NCBI RefSeq assembly: GCF_000699445.3
Contig: NC_067197.1
Location: 9,244,152-9,308,151, forward strand
DNA: 64,000 bases
DNA from: Schistosoma haematobium
Taxonomy: Eukaryota; Platyhelminthes; Trematoda; Strigeidida; Schistosomatidae
Reading direction: 5' to 3'
Shown piece after piece: positions 11,308 through 24,763 of the stretch (its first letter is position 1; each line of letters begins with the position of its first letter). Under the pieces are notes generated by a model, which saw nothing but the letters and a program-made list of their open reading frames with translations, had not been told where the DNA came from and ran no database searches. Position numbers and translations under genes: made by a program.

Positions 11308-13076
11308 ATGCAACTAGAATGGTACAATTCAAAAGAGGGCATTTTATGATTACAGCATTCGACTCTCAATCAATGAGTTATGTGTTCGAACTCCACGCTT
11401 CAGCAACTTCAATTTAAACGGTCAGGTAGTATTTCTGCAAGTAATGCAACGAAGATTTAAGGCATATTAATTTTAGCTATTAGTTGGTGGAGATGTAATT
11501 GAATATTACACATGGACAGTGGTGGAAAATTAATACTTCCATAGTTTAATGGCACCTATTCATTTATTTATTTATATATTTAAATGCCTACCATGAATTG
11601 AACATTATTATGAGTGGATGATATTTTAAACTAATAAATAGTCTTCATTACTCGAAAAAATACAGTTGTGTTATACTGACTAATTTAAGAAATACCAAAT
11701 GTACTTCATTTATTGGTTACTACACTTTGATGAATGAATCGTTCAAAAGCAATCATAACTCGAATTCACTTCATACTTAATCTGCTGTCGTCTGAATGTT
11801 CCATATTTATAAGAACTAAACATTTAAATATAGAAGGTATGTATCATATGTTGTTTGATAACTTTTCTATAGTAAATATCCACTATCTATCTAATGCATA
11901 TCACATGAGAGAATGTTTTGTTGTTGTATCATCCATGATATGCACATCAAAACTGTGTCGAATTTGAATTTCTAAAATGTACATTATAAATAGGTAGCGA
12001 ATAATTGAATCAATTCACGTATATACACCTGAACAGTGTAATTTATATAAGATTAATACAACTAGATGTACTGAACAGTGTGATTGTAATACATGTGTAC
12101 AAATGTAGTCAACAAGTTATGTTTCATATAATAACTTAGATGAAGTCATATGACGAAAAAGAATAACACTGTACAATTTAATTTGACTGAAGATACCTTG
12201 TTCATATGAAGTTTTGTTATTATTATTATTATGATTACAATGTGATTTTGTTGAAGACAAAATAAAGTGATGAAAATCACTTGAACAAGAATGGTTGTAT
12301 AATTGAATAGTTTATAGAGAAATATTGAAAGTTAATGATAATGGATCTCGAACTATACAAATCTCTCCATGAAAGATACCTAAGTAATAATCATATGATA
12401 AACTGTAACTAATTCCGTGAGGAAATGTGAACACAGTTAATAAAATTTTCATATATATACGATTGTACAGCTTGATAATAAATTCGTTGAAAAGAGATCC
12501 CTTCGCTGAAATTCGTATTTTAATTTTAATGTTTAAATGGGAATTATCTGTCAATTAAACTGTAACTAGTTTACTTTCACTATAACCAGAGTGTGATAAT
12601 TATCATAGATGACATTAAATGATGGTCAGAGTATATGATAAATCAATTCAATTTGTAAACGTGGAACATTGTATTTCAACTCACTGATTTAGAGATATCA
12701 GATTTTCTAGGGTGCCCATATCTCAAGTAGAATATTTCTGACTTTAAACTTATGTGTCACCGGTTTAAAGCTCGTCAAAGATAGGAATGTTTATTTGACT
12801 ACAGATTCTCCTTATCATTAAGCACAGATTGCAATTATTTTCAGGAATTCTCATCCTATAGTCTTTAAACCATGAATTAAACTTCACTTAAAAAAACTTT
12901 CTCATCAAGAAATTTACTAATATATAATGAATTTATTATTATTTCTCAAAGTACCTATATATTTACTAATTGTTTGTTTATTCAAACTGTTTTCATACTT
13001 GTGTTTTCAACGATACGTTTATATGAAATATTAGACGTAATTGGAGTAGTAAATAGTTGTTAAAACACATAAAGTG
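11308..13076 (+). repeat. Left arm of a 1,769-bp inverted repeat
   Basis: Reverse-complement match to 14690-16458. The coordinate sum is 27766 at both ends, so no net insertion or deletion. Reading both arms I saw only three differences (near 11560, 12698 and 13067). Contents are AT-rich and non-coding: mirrored ORFs of 77 and 80 codons occur in both arms but match nothing I know. Confidence 0.95.
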
Positions 13077-14350
13077 GCATCACTCTTCTCTCAATACCAG
13101 GAATGGTCCTCAAGAGGATGTTGTTAAACAGGATGAAGGACTCAGTGGACGCCCAACTTCGAGACCAACAGGCTGCATTCCATAAGGATCGATCGTGTAC
13201 AGACCAAAGTGCAACACTACGGATCATTGTGGAACAATCAATTGAATCAATTGAATTCATCACTCTACATCAACTTCATTGACTACGAAAAAGCATGTGA
13301 TAGCGTGGACAGGACAACACTAGGGAGGCTTATTCGACACTACGGCGTACCTCAGAAGATAGTCAATATCATACAGAATTCCTATGATGGATTAAACTGC
13401 AAAATCATGCATGGATGACAGTTGACAAATTCGTTCGAAGTAAAGACTGGTGTCAGGCAAGGTTGCTCACTCTCACCCTTACTCTTTCTCCTGGTGATCG
13501 ACTGGATCATGAAGACGTCAACATCTGAAGGGAAACACGGGATACAGTGGACATCTAGGATGCAGCTGGATGATCTACAGATGATCTGGCCCTTCTATTC
13601 CAAACGCAACAACAAATGCAGGAGAAATCGACCAGTGTAGCAGTAGTCTCAGCAGCAGTAGGTCTCAACATACACATAGCGAGAAGCAAGATTCTCCGAT
13701 ACAACACAGCATGCAACAATCGAATCACAATTGACAGAGAAGATTTGGAAGATGTAAATACCTTTACATATTTGGGCTGCATCATTGATGAACACGGTGG
13801 ATCTGATGACGATATGAAGGAGCGTATTTACAACTGAAGAACATCTGGAACTCGAAACAACTGTCTGTCAATCAACACCAATGTCAGATTTCTCAATAAA
13901 AATGTCAAGACAGTTCTACTGTATGGGGAGGAAACCTGGAGAACTACGAAAGCCATCATCCAGAAGATACAAGTGTTTATTAACAGTTGTCTACGCAAAT
14001 ACTTCGGACCCATTGGCCAGACACTATCAGCAACAATCTATTTTGGGAGAGAACAAACCAGATCTCAGCGGAGGGAGTAATCAGGAAGAAGCGCTGGAAG
14101 TGGATAGGGCACACATTGAGGAAAGCATCCAACTGAGTCACAAGGCAGGCCTTCACATGGAATCCTGAAGGCCAAAGGAAAAGATAAAGACCAAAGAAAA
14201 AATTGCTCCGATAAATGGAGACAGACATGAGAAGAATGAACAAAACTTGGATAGAACTGGAAAGGAAAACCCAGGACAGTGTGTGTTGGAGAATGCTGGT
14301 CTGTGGCCTATGCTCCATTGGGAGTAACAGTCGTAAGCAAGTAAGTAAAA
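13077..14350 (+). mobile_element. 5'-truncated RTE-like LINE in the inverted-repeat spacer (TAAG-tail family)
   Basis: Starts at the end of the left arm. Broken frames give RT motifs in order: an RSCTDQSATLRIIVEQS stretch, NFIDYEKACDSVDR (palm strand A), GVRQGCSLSPLLF (motif B), a damaged ADD region near 13565 (a short deletion removes DFADD), [38 protein letters not shown]. The 3' end carries GTAAGCAAGTAAGTAAA. Several stops and frameshifts: non-functional. Confidence 0.85.
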
Positions 14351-14689
14351 TCTAGAGATATCAGGTTTTCTAGAAGGTCCATAAGTACACATTACTTAGC
14401 ATACTTAACTAGGACTAAACATCTGTTCATTGTCTCTTGGGTTGTATGATTTTTTTTATCGTTATCACTGGATAATCAGAATTATCTGCAAACTTACAAA
14501 TAAATCATAATCCAACTGTTACAAATCAATTGTTTTTGGTGTAATGTACATTTATCTAACTAATTTGTTCAAAGAAAGATTGTATGAAGTATACAAAGTG
14601 TAAAATATTACATGAACATTACTTAATCAATAGTTAACTCATTTACACTTTCCTGTGTAAGGAAAATAGTAAATTCACACCCTTATGTA
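14351..14689. other. Unique part of the inverted-repeat spacer
   Basis: No gene or known repeat. A ~22-bp stretch near 14352 (TAGAGATATCAG...TTTTCTAG) resembles 12693-12714 in the left arm. Confidence 0.4.
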
Positions 14690-16458
14690 CACTTTATGCG
14701 TTTTAACAACTATTTACTACTCCAATTACGTCTAATATTTCATATAAACGTATCGTTGAAAACACAAGTATGAAAACAGTTTGAATAAACAAACAATTAG
14801 TAAATATATAGGTACTTTGAGAAATAATAATAAATTCATTATATATTAGTAAATTTCTTGATGAGAAAGTTTTTTTAAGTGAAGTTTAATTCATGGTTTA
14901 AAGACTATAGGATGAGAATTCCTGAAAATAATTGCAATCTGTGCTTAATGATAAGGAGAATCTGTAGTCAAATAAACATTCCTATCTTTGACGAGCTTTA
15001 AACCGGTGACACATAAGTTTAAAGTCAGAAATATTCTACTTGAGATATGGGCACCCTAGAAAATCCGATATCTCTAAATCAGTGAGTTGAAATACAATGT
15101 TCCACGTTTACAAATTGAATTGATTTATCATATACTCTGACCATCATTTAATGTCATCTATGATAATTATCACACTCTGGTTATAGTGAAAGTAAACTAG
15201 TTACAGTTTAATTGACAGATAATTCCCATTTAAACATTAAAATTAAAATACGAATTTCAGCGAAGGGATCTCTTTTCAACGAATTTATTATCAAGCTGTA
15301 CAATCGTATATATATGAAAATTTTATTAACTGTGTTCACATTTCCTCACGGAATTAGTTACAGTTTATCATATGATTATTACTTAGGTATCTTTCATGGA
15401 GAGATTTGTATAGTTCGAGATCCATTATCATTAACTTTCAATATTTCTCTATAAACTATTCAATTATACAACCATTCTTGTTCAAGTGATTTTCATCACT
15501 TTATTTTGTCTTCAACAAAATCACATTGTAATCATAATAATAATAATAACAAAACTTCATATGAACAAGGTATCTTCAGTCAAATTAAATTGTACAGTGT
15601 TATTCTTTTTCGTCATATGACTTCATCTAAGTTATTATATGAAACATAACTTGTTGACTACATTTGTACACATGTATTACAATCACACTGTTCAGTACAT
15701 CTAGTTGTATTAATCTTATATAAATTACACTGTTCAGGTGTATATACGTGAATTGATTCAATTATTCGCTACCTATTTATAATGTACATTTTAGAAATTC
15801 AAATTCGACACAGTTTTGATGTGCATATCATGGATGATACAACAACAAAACATTCTCTCATGTGATATGCATTAGATAGATAGTGGATATTTACTATAGA
15901 AAAGTTATCAAACAACATATGATACATACCTTCTATATTTAAATGTTTAGTTCTTATAAATATGGAACATTCAGACGACAGCAGATTAAGTATGAAGTGA
16001 ATTCGAGTTATGATTGCTTTTGAACGATTCATTCATCAAAGTGTAGTAACCAATAAATGAAGTACATTTGGTATTTCTTAAATTAGTCAGTATAACACAA
16101 CTGTATTTTTTCGAGTAATGAAGACTATTTATTAGTTTAAAATATCATCCACTCATAATAATGTTCAATTCATGGTAGGCATTTAAATATATAAATAAAT
16201 AAATGAATAGTTGCCATTAAACTATGGAAGTATTAATTTTCCACCACTGTCCATGTGTAATATTCAATTACATCTCCACCAACTAATAGCTAAAATTAAT
16301 ATGCCTTAAATCTTCGTTGCATTACTTGCAGAAATACTACCTGACCGTTTAAATTGAAGTTGCTGAAGCGTGGAGTTCGAACACATAACTCATTGATTGA
16401 GAGTCGAATGCTGTAATCATAAAATGCCCTCTTTTGAATTGTACCATTCTAGTTGCAT
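14690..16458 (-). repeat. Right arm of the 1,769-bp inverted repeat
   Basis: Mirror of 11308-13076. Its outer end abuts a Penelope-like remnant (16459 on); its inner end is followed, towards the centre, by 340 bp of unique sequence. Confidence 0.95.
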
Positions 16459-16740
16459 TCTTAAAATCGAAATATTTAGTCAGAGACTACGCCGACCGAT
16501 CCAAAAATCTTTCAGCGACGAGGCTACAAGTTGACCTACCTAGAATGACCACGTCATTTTGTATTTATCATTTTGACTTGTCTTTTGGAGCTTGTTATGT
16601 TGGTCGAAGTTTTGTGAATTTACATTTTCGTGCTTGCGAACACCTACGAGCGTGGCTAAGGAAATGTCTGGTGAAGAAGGTGTACAGCTCGATATTGGCC
16701 CATTTCGTGCAAACTAGTCATAATGCTAGTATAAACTAAT
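16459..16740 (+). pseudogene. Penelope-like element C-terminus (GIY-YIG endonuclease fragment)
   Basis: The frame reads YHFDLSFGACYVGRSFVNLH, then EHLRAWLRKCL and SSILAHFVQTSH. This follows the Penelope GIY-YIG pattern: Y-x-C-x-C-G-x-x-Y-x-G-x-T, EHL-x-x-WL, SSI-x-x-H. The Cys of the C-x-CG pair is changed, and the RT part is absent. The fragment begins at the inverted-repeat border. Confidence 0.6.
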
Positions 16741-18184
16741 CCTTTTCAACTATTTATTAGGGTCAGTAATTTTTTGCCAATGCTTACCATTTTTAAAGTC
16801 TTTCAAACGGCTGAATCAGTAGCTATCCGGATGAAGAAACCTGAACTGTGTGTACAAAATCAATATCTTCAACTGCTTCTCCTCCCCTGGACAACCTCAA
16901 GGCCAATTATTCAATAGTAATCTTAACTGTTGAATGACTTAATTTGACTGTTGTACTTACGACCTTTCGTAGTCAAATATAATTGTCTCTGTTATCTTTA
17001 TTCACAAATCTTTGTATTATTATTATTATTATTCATCATTATTAATCTCCCCAATACATGATTCATTTACTTCTCATTCATCCCACCTTACTAATTTTTT
17101 ATACAATTTAGTCTTCCACTACACATTTGATTGAGTTGTAATTGCACTATTATTTCTCTGACCCATATTTATTCTGATCATGGATCTTAGATTTTCACTG
17201 AACATATAAACTGATTCAAGTTACCATTCTATATGAGTCATATCAACATTAGCAATCTCATTCTATTTTGTTTGACAACCGTAAATTCACATGCTCTAAC
17301 TTTAAACGATTCACTTTGCCCTTGACCTGGCCATTTTTTGGATTATTAATTTGGATATATGATTGTAGGACCTGAAGAGTATTTATCGAAAAGAATGTTC
17401 TTCGTTCAAACATTAGTCTTTTAATATGGTGGGGATCTTTAGACTATTCAAAAACAATTTGTTCTCACCTTAAACCTACCCTGGTAAGGTAGTCCGCACA
17501 GGATGCACATATGCCAACAAGAGACTGATCAACTGCAGTCCTAAATAACAATGGGAAGATACAAGTAAACAACATCAAGTGAATCTCACCCTGGTAATAT
17601 TAACTTTTTATCCAGAATGATGAGGTTTCAAATTGTTTTCTTCATTATCATTAACTTCTCCAACCCTCCATTTCTAGACTACTTGACCTTCCATTTTTAT
17701 ATATAAATGTTCTTAACAAGTATATGTGTGATCAGATTGTTCGAAATATATTGCGTTAGTATATCACATAGTTCTGATAATCTTCGTCTTGTTACACTAT
17801 TTTAGTTATGGTTCTTCCTTATAAATATTTTGTATAATTGACCAATAACCTATGATGTAAGTAGTATCACTTTACACAATTAATTCATAAGACGAGAATT
17901 TTCTGAACGTATTGAGTAACTTTTATAAACATTAACACCAACGCCAAGTACGATAAGTAAGGGGTGAATTAGTTGAGTACATAAACCCCTTTGTTTCCCT
18001 TGGAAGTAAATGGATGATGAAACCTTGTCATGGATTCAGACACATATCGGGCCAATGAATAATGAGTACACTATTCGGGACTTAATTCTACTTTATTTAA
18101 CTACTACTCTGAAATTGAGGTACCATAGATATATCAGAAACATTAAAAAAATGACCAGTGATAAAATTGGATGCAGAGTATCAT
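16741..18184. other. Repeat-poor intergenic sequence with fragments
   Basis: Contains a block at ~17325-17435 that recurs at 42245-42370 (TAATTTGGATATAT...GATTGTAG, TTTTAATATG), and an Sm-alpha tail at 17480-17590. No gene. Confidence 0.4.
17480..17590 (+). repeat. Sm-alpha-like repeat tail fragment
   Basis: Shares CACAGGAT...ATATGCCAA..AGAGACTGAT and CAATGGGAAGAT with the end of the Sm-alpha unit at 48260-48340. The hammerhead part is missing. Confidence 0.6.
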
Positions 18185-18300
18185 ATAAATTTGGAAAACT
18201 GGCTGATGAAGGAGTAGGTCTTCGCAGAATTAGGACGACTGGGACATGTGTTTCGTATGCCTAACCACTACCTACTACAACACGTAATGATCACTGGGAT
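18185..18300 (+). mobile_element. LINE fragment (TGAC-tail family)
   Basis: In shifted frames reads LGHVFRMPNHYLLQHVMITG, matching LAHVLRMPNHRLHRRAMFSG at 22260-22320. Truncated at its right by the ~480-bp repeat. Confidence 0.6.
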
Positions 18301-18316
18301 ACAAGTTCTTATTTTA

Positions 18317-18790
18317 ACACATAGATATTGGTGCAAGGAGACACCAAATACATATGCGCCACACAAATCTCATTTGATATGTGTGAGGGCTGTGATACTG
18401 CCAAGGTGCCCAAACCGAAGCAGGTGGTTTTCTTAGGGGACCACTCCCCGAGCCTTCGACCTGAAGGTCTGATCCACAAGGCAGTGGAGCAACGTCAGGA
18501 GATGCAGTCTCATGGTAGCCGGTGACCAACGGTTGGCTCATACACCACTTGTTCCTTCAGGATACTGGAGCCCATGTGCACCATTGGTTTGGAATCCTGT
18601 TAAAGCGCCGGACATTCGCTTTTCGTCCTCTCAATTTCGTAAACAATGCCCCCGCCACGAGAAGGCAATGAGTAGGACTTCCCTGGTAGAGGCTATATAC
18701 GCGTGGCCATGTGAGAGCATTTCGAGAGGGTGAGCGGACTCTCCCCACTCTCGGCCGTACCAGTGCACTTGGGGTAGGTTTGAATAGAAA
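18317..18790 (+). repeat. ~480-bp dispersed repeat, copy 2
   Basis: Same unit as 2465-2948 in the opposite orientation. Lacks about 40 bp in the middle (after CATTGGTTTGGAATC) and has a substituted block near 18420-18455. It sits directly after a LINE fragment (18185-18300). Confidence 0.75.
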
Positions 18791-20041
18791 AAGAAGGGGC
18801 AAACGTTTATTGATCTCAGTCGCGTTGGTTGATATATACTATCTGGTTAACGACCACGCAGCATCATAATCAGTAGCTAAAATCCTTAGATGATATATCC
18901 AATCGTTGCTGTCAATAAAGAAGACGTACTCATCCGTTAACTTCTCTGAAGTTTGAACTACGTCATTTTATATTTTTATCCAACTAATTGATCCTAGCTT
19001 TTGAACCATATCTTCTGTATTTAGTCTGAATTATGATAATCTTTATACTGGTTACTTCAAATGTGTTTTTATACATGTAGTGTATGGGGTTTGTAGAGAT
19101 TGGTTAGTTCCATAGGTAGCATTTTAAATTGATCCTAGTTAGATAACAATTGAAAACAAGAAGGCGAAGAACATCTATTTCGCTTTAGTATGGAACTCTT
19201 TAGCGGTGCACATTTAATATCACACAATATAGAACATAGAACCTTCAGGTCTTGTGGTGAGAGTCACTTATCGTGATAATGTTCTTCTTTCATAGTGTTG
19301 ATGTAGTCAGGTAACTTTGACTGGTGAACATGAGTGTCAGGTCCTGAAATAAAAACGATTAGACAAATTCTCATGAACTGTCGTGCTAAATCTTAATCTC
19401 ATAATCACTAATAATTGGCTTACAGGTGAACATCACCAAGTTTTAATGCCAAGTCATAAATTATAAAATGAGATATTTATCACAAATGAGATCATGTAAT
19501 AAATATATGATACTATCGATTGACTGAAGTGGATCTAAAATTTATTTAACTTGCTTTTGTAAACTACTATCTACACTTAAAGACTTTGTCTTGTCTGGAT
19601 TTTAAAATCTTGTACTTTTAGCTGAATAAATTGGTACTTTGTATTTTTTGCTGAAAGTTTCTATAAAACCCAGTAATGATTTGTTTTATCTTTGAGAGAT
19701 AGGTAATACGTGATACAGTAATCTATTCTCGCCTCAATTCCTGTAGCTGGACTCAGAAAGGCTAGGCTTACATTTAATAATCTGAGCTTATCAGACATAT
19801 CTGCCCAAGACCAAATGATAAATGGGAGATGCTGACAATTAGACTAAAGTGGTCAAGATTTTGCTTAATTATCCTAAGAAGATAAATATATGTTAATGGT
19901 TGAAAATCTGGTCTAATTTTCTGAGGACACATATTGATGAATTAGTTTATGCATGTATTTCGATCCGGGTTAGTCAAGAAAAGCTTCCTATTTATTTTTG
20001 GTTTCTTCGCTCAAATAGCGAATTAGGCATATATATTGAAG
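18791..20041. other. No gene recognised
   Basis: AT-rich intergenic sequence; no coding or repeat signal I can name. Confidence 0.4.
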
Positions 20042-20400
20042 GGATATTATTATTATTATTAATGACTTTATTCAATATTATATCTTGGTACAATGTAGAA
20101 TTCTCAGCACAGGGTATTTCAACAAGTTTCTTTTATAAAAAACAAAAAAAACAAAAACAAAAAAAGGAAAAAGGGTTAAAAAAGTCTGAAAAACTGCAAA
20201 ATATATCAGTAATAGACTTGAGTGACATTACAACACAATACAACCCACATTGTACGAGTATTCCATGTACCTAAATAAATGGTTTCTCTGGTTGTCAGAA
20301 GGGGCATCAGCCTCGTAACTTCCAAAGGAACTCGGCTTTCATCATGAGGCGTCATAGTTCTTCTAAATGAAGACCTTCTGACTCCCAGGGCAGAGTTTAA
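20042..20400 (-). mobile_element. Head-to-tail deleted LINE copy (TAA-tail family)
   Basis: On the - strand a 5' leader runs into an ORF start reading TRETIYLGTWNTRTMW, the N-terminal GTWNxRTM motif of an apurinic-type endonuclease. It breaks off after MW and continues as 3' UTR: TTGTTGAAATACCCTGTG, CTGAGAATTCTACATTG, then a TAA repeat. The same 3' end occurs at 34680-34861 and 46020-46100. Confidence 0.7.
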
Positions 20401-20409
20401 AGGGTTTGA

Positions 20410-20545
20410 ATAATTTTTTCTGGTTAGCGTTTTTTTAGCGAGTTAGTTTTCTACGGGATGGTGTTGCTAACCTCATGGCCAACCCTCCTCCTTTATCCGG
20501 GCTTGGGACCGGCAGTAGCCTCTGGAGGGACTCCAGGCAGAGTTA
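20410..20545 (+). mobile_element. LINE 5' head only (TAAG-tail family)
   Basis: Head block GGATGGTGTTGCTAACC ... CCAACCCTCCTCCTTTATCC ... GGACCGGCAGTAGCC, ending at CAGGCAGAGTTAA without a tail. Confidence 0.65.
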
Positions 20546-21985
20546 ATAGGTAGACTACAGTATCTCATACATAATCATATTTTCAGATGATGTTTAAGAA
20601 CATCAATAATATTTTATCAGGACATCATTAGTAGAATTACCTGATCATCTTCGTTCAAATCTCATCATTATAATATACAATAAGTTATAGTAAATCGATA
20701 ATCGATGTCGATTTGTGAGATAAATGCGTGAATATCTTGTGAATCACTATTGGTCTTTACTATTATCTAAAGCTGTTAATTATGTTTTTATAACAGAATT
20801 TGATTTGTTGTGTGTAATCATTTCAGGTCAATACAATATCACTTTGTATGCATATATGAAAATGGGATTATATTTGGTCATTACACAAGTGATGTAATAA
20901 TATTAATCAATGATTACTTTTTGTAAAACCTATTGATTTCTCTTTACTTTATTGGATTTTTGTCCACCCTGAACGGTGAGCATCAACTGTCTTAATTCCA
21001 GTGGGTCTAATATTCAGATCATTCTAGGCAAATTATTTGAGCAAGTGTTCTTAGTGAGCTAGATTTATAGTATATGGAATAATGAGAAGTTGGATTAGAA
21101 TCTAAGTTTTGAACGAAGTCAGAGATCTGAGGAGGCCCCACTCAGTGAAATGATAAAAATATATCGGTGAATATATATAACATTCAATACTGATGTTGAA
21201 ATCTTGTGTTTTTAACCGGAGATTAATGCCATTTTTTCGTACCGCTTATGTCAGATATCTCTTCTGTCTGTTCGATAGCCAGTCACCTCCACAGAATATA
21301 AATTATGTTATTTGTTGCCACTCTTATGTCATTTCTTGTTGATCTTCTTTCGGGTTTACTCACATCATTCGAGTAGGAACGTAGAAAGAGTTTGGTGTCA
21401 TCATCGCCGAATTCTGTCAGATCACCTTAAAATAACCTTATATGATGTAGCACGCGCTGGGGCAGTACTACTCACGGAAGGACGTTAAGAACATATTTTG
21501 CTTCCTATAATCATGTTTAGGGACCTTACTCTGTTAATCGAGTTATTCACTTAACATTTCCTCATTCCTTTGAGACAAGCACTTGATATTTAGAGATGTT
21601 GTTGTATTTCTAGGGTCTTTTTGGGTTTCCAAACAGATTTCTAAATATCAGCAAACACTGTATTAGAAATTTTTGATTCAGTTACAACTGTGAAAAATTC
21701 TCGTTACCTAACTTAATTTGTCGAGAAAAGTTACCTTTTATGGTATACCGTTTAAAAATAAATAGCAGCCTATCAGATAAGGAATCTAATTTGTCTGACT
21801 GGAGTTTCAAGATAAAATATCATTGTGAATATATGAATGTTATTCAGTTAATCTTTTCTATAATGCCATTATTGCAATCGAACTCAAAGGATGCTCTTAA
21901 ACCTAAATCCCTTTAGATAATATTATCCAAAGTATTTATAAAAAACAAGTGAAAAATTCACAGAAGTTCAATGTTAGTGAATTCC
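20546..21985. other. No gene recognised
   Basis: AT-rich intergenic sequence without identifiable elements. Confidence 0.4.
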
Positions 21986-22770
21986 TATTTTAGGAAAGAC
22001 TATTCTATATAAGCGATATCCGTCTACCAACCAAAGAACGGGTTTACTGCGCAGCAGTTCGTTCCGTCCTACTTTGAAACATGGCCTGTAAGAGCAGAGG
22101 ATGATCGTAGGTTACTATTATTTGATCATAGGTGTCTTCGAAACATTGTTCGTATATACTGGGACCATCAAGTAAGTAACGCAGTTGTTAGGAAACGGGT
22201 ACTAGGTAAGGATGGCAAATCGATTGATGAAGTAGTGAAACTTCATCAGTTGAGATGGCTGGCACACGTGTTACGTATGCCCAACCACCGACTGCACCGA
22301 CGTGCGATGTTCAGTGGTATAGGAGTAGGTTGGAAGAAAGCTAGGGGCGGCCAAACCAAAACATGGCACAAGTCCATGAAGTCACTGACAAGTGGACTGA
22401 ATCATGTTGGTGGGTGTAGACTACCTGGTTGTGGACCGCGAGATGATAGCAACCGATGGTTAGAGACCCTGAATGACATGGCTCAAAATCGTTTGCAATG
22501 GCGCAGGTGCATACACTCTTTGTGTTCTCCCAAACTATAATCTTCTGAATTCTTCATGTCCCTTTCTTTTTTCTCTTTCCAAATTTATTTTGCTGGATTA
22601 TACTCCTTGAATAATATCGTCAAACCCTAATGGTTCCTATTACTGCTTATGCTCTTACTACCTTTACCACTACGGGATTTGAATCGACAACTGCATCTCT
22701 CTGTTAATGTGGTATGGCAACTCGAACTGATGTACGTACGTACAAAGTTCTACGTTATTACTGACTGACT
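21986..22770 (+). mobile_element. Non-LTR retrotransposon 3' part (TGAC-tail family)
   Basis: 22235-22540 is open and reads HQLRWLAHVLRMPNHRLHRR, GWKKARGGQTKTWHKSMKSL, VGGCRLPGCGPRD and DMAQNRLQWRRCIHSL. Upstream, in broken frames, are VYCAAVRSVLL and FDHRCLRNI-type motifs. The 3' UTR ends near 22770 with CTGACTGACTGA. Non-functional. The same region occurs at 6640-7570 (-), 29690-30070 (-) and 45205-45500 (+). Confidence 0.8.
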
Positions 22771-24763
22771 GATAATAAGTATCTGTATAAACAAACACAA
22801 ATGTAAGTCAAGCGATGAATCAAATAAACAAACAGTTACAAAGTCGAAAATATCAAGTTATTTTAAGTTTCAGTACCAGTCACATCCATGGTTCAGATTA
22901 TGGCAGTTTTCAAATTTATTGACCTAGTTAAAATACTATCAAACTATATTATTTCATCTGGTAATAAAACTTCGCGAATCGACAAGTCATACTGTTAAAC
23001 ATCATATAAACAAGAACGAATTTAAACCTCGGTAACAAATTATTGATGACTAATTCATTACTTCGGAGTAACCGGTGCCATATTTTTTAGTCCTCTGTTA
23101 TGTTCAAATTTTGTCGTTGGATTTATAATAAGATCCATAGTTCAATCGACTGGACATCGAGATATTGTAAGTGATCAGTCCATGTATAGACATCTCAACC
23201 CTGCAGGAGGTCAGTTAAATCTTGGTTGGGTAAGTAACAATGTCTCTGACTTTGGTTCCGGTTGTCGTCAATAAGGACCCCTCAGGATCGAAAGGGTAGG
23301 GACCCTATAGAGATTGCAATCACTGATTTCTAGCGTTAACTAACTAGGATAAACGAATGTCTATAGCACCTTGACAGTTAATCTCAATCATGTGGCACTA
23401 AATTAATCATAGAGAAGTGTTAGAATATCACAGATCAATCTATACTTTTGAACATGTAGAGAATTAGTGTTAATCATTTGTTAGTTGAATTTTTCATGAC
23501 ACTATTCGTTTACGAATGATAATTCGCTTTATTTAAATGAATAAAGCTCTTTTCACACTTACGTAGTCTAGCAATAATCTCATTTAGTTTAACGATAATT
23601 TTCAATATCTCTCCAATGGTCCATAGGTTTCAATCGATTTTAACAATCCACCTAATTATAAGATAATTTTCTATATGTATTTTATACAGCCTTTACTATC
23701 ATTTCATCTCAAAATATATAACATACTTATGAGATCTTGTTTTGTTAACTTGTTGAAATTTCCAATGGGACATTTTTATTATTTAGAAAGATAGTTGTAT
23801 ATTCTCAAATGAATAGGTTGATTTCCATAGTTATCATAAGGTTAACTTAGTGGACTTTCCAGCCTTCGAAAACAAAGACAGTATATTCCACGTTTTCTCT
23901 ATGTAATACCTATTCAGATGATATTATTTAGCTCCCTGATTAGAACTGTCAAAATCGATAGTATTTTCTAAACTGAAATAACTGTATAAACATGAGATTG
24001 GGTAATATGAACATCTCAATACTACAGAACATAAATCGGTATGATGTTCTCAAATGACTATATCTTGAATTGTAGCACTGAATGGTGAGGATTTTAGATT
24101 CTTTGGGTAATATTAGTTATTTTAGGTAAGAAGATACACCTAGATAGAGTTCCATCTACCCCTGAACCTAATTTAAAGTTTTATTCTAGCTAGTTTGATT
24201 CACTTTCTGTTAACCACTGATTTTCTGGACAATACTGTTGTAATTAAACACCACTTCCTTATTTTCCCAGTTTTACCAGTCTTTGATGGTTAAACCAGGC
24301 GTTTTGTTTTACGTACTGTTAAATAATCTATTTTTATTACAATTTTTCATGTGAAGTGTTCAGCAAGAATTTTGATTTTGCAAAAAATTCTGATTTGTTC
24401 GATCTGTTGTTTTCGGGACATAACCCTTCTCTTTGGGAATGATCGTATTATTAGAAATTTATGAATACAAAATTTCTATCTAGCAATTTAGTGAGTTACG
24501 ATCTGCTGTCAGTCAAACTTTAAAAGATACCGCCTAACACTTTTGAAACCCATTTCAGCTTACTAATAAGTAGTAAAAAAAGAAATCAAATGCTCCAAAT
24601 ATGGTACTTTTCAAATAAATATATGAAAAAAGAATGATAACAAAGACATTATTTAATTTGTTATTATAGAGACTAATTTTGGTAGAACCATAATAATCAA
24701 TGATATCTACCGAAACGGAATTTGATGATTGATGATTCGGGAAAACATTGAAATCATACATTT
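22771..24763. other. Downstream flank of the p62-like gene
   Basis: Mostly unremarkable AT-rich sequence. 23195-23290 has a weak tRNA-SINE-like stretch (GTAACAATGTCTCTGACT). The p62 3' UTR should lie just below 24764, but I see no clear AATAAA. Confidence 0.4.

Noticed and set aside
11734..16032. Identical 77- and 80-codon ORFs at 11734, 12312, 15212 and 15799
   Set aside because: They agree only because they sit in the two arms of the inverted repeat; no domain or codon signal.
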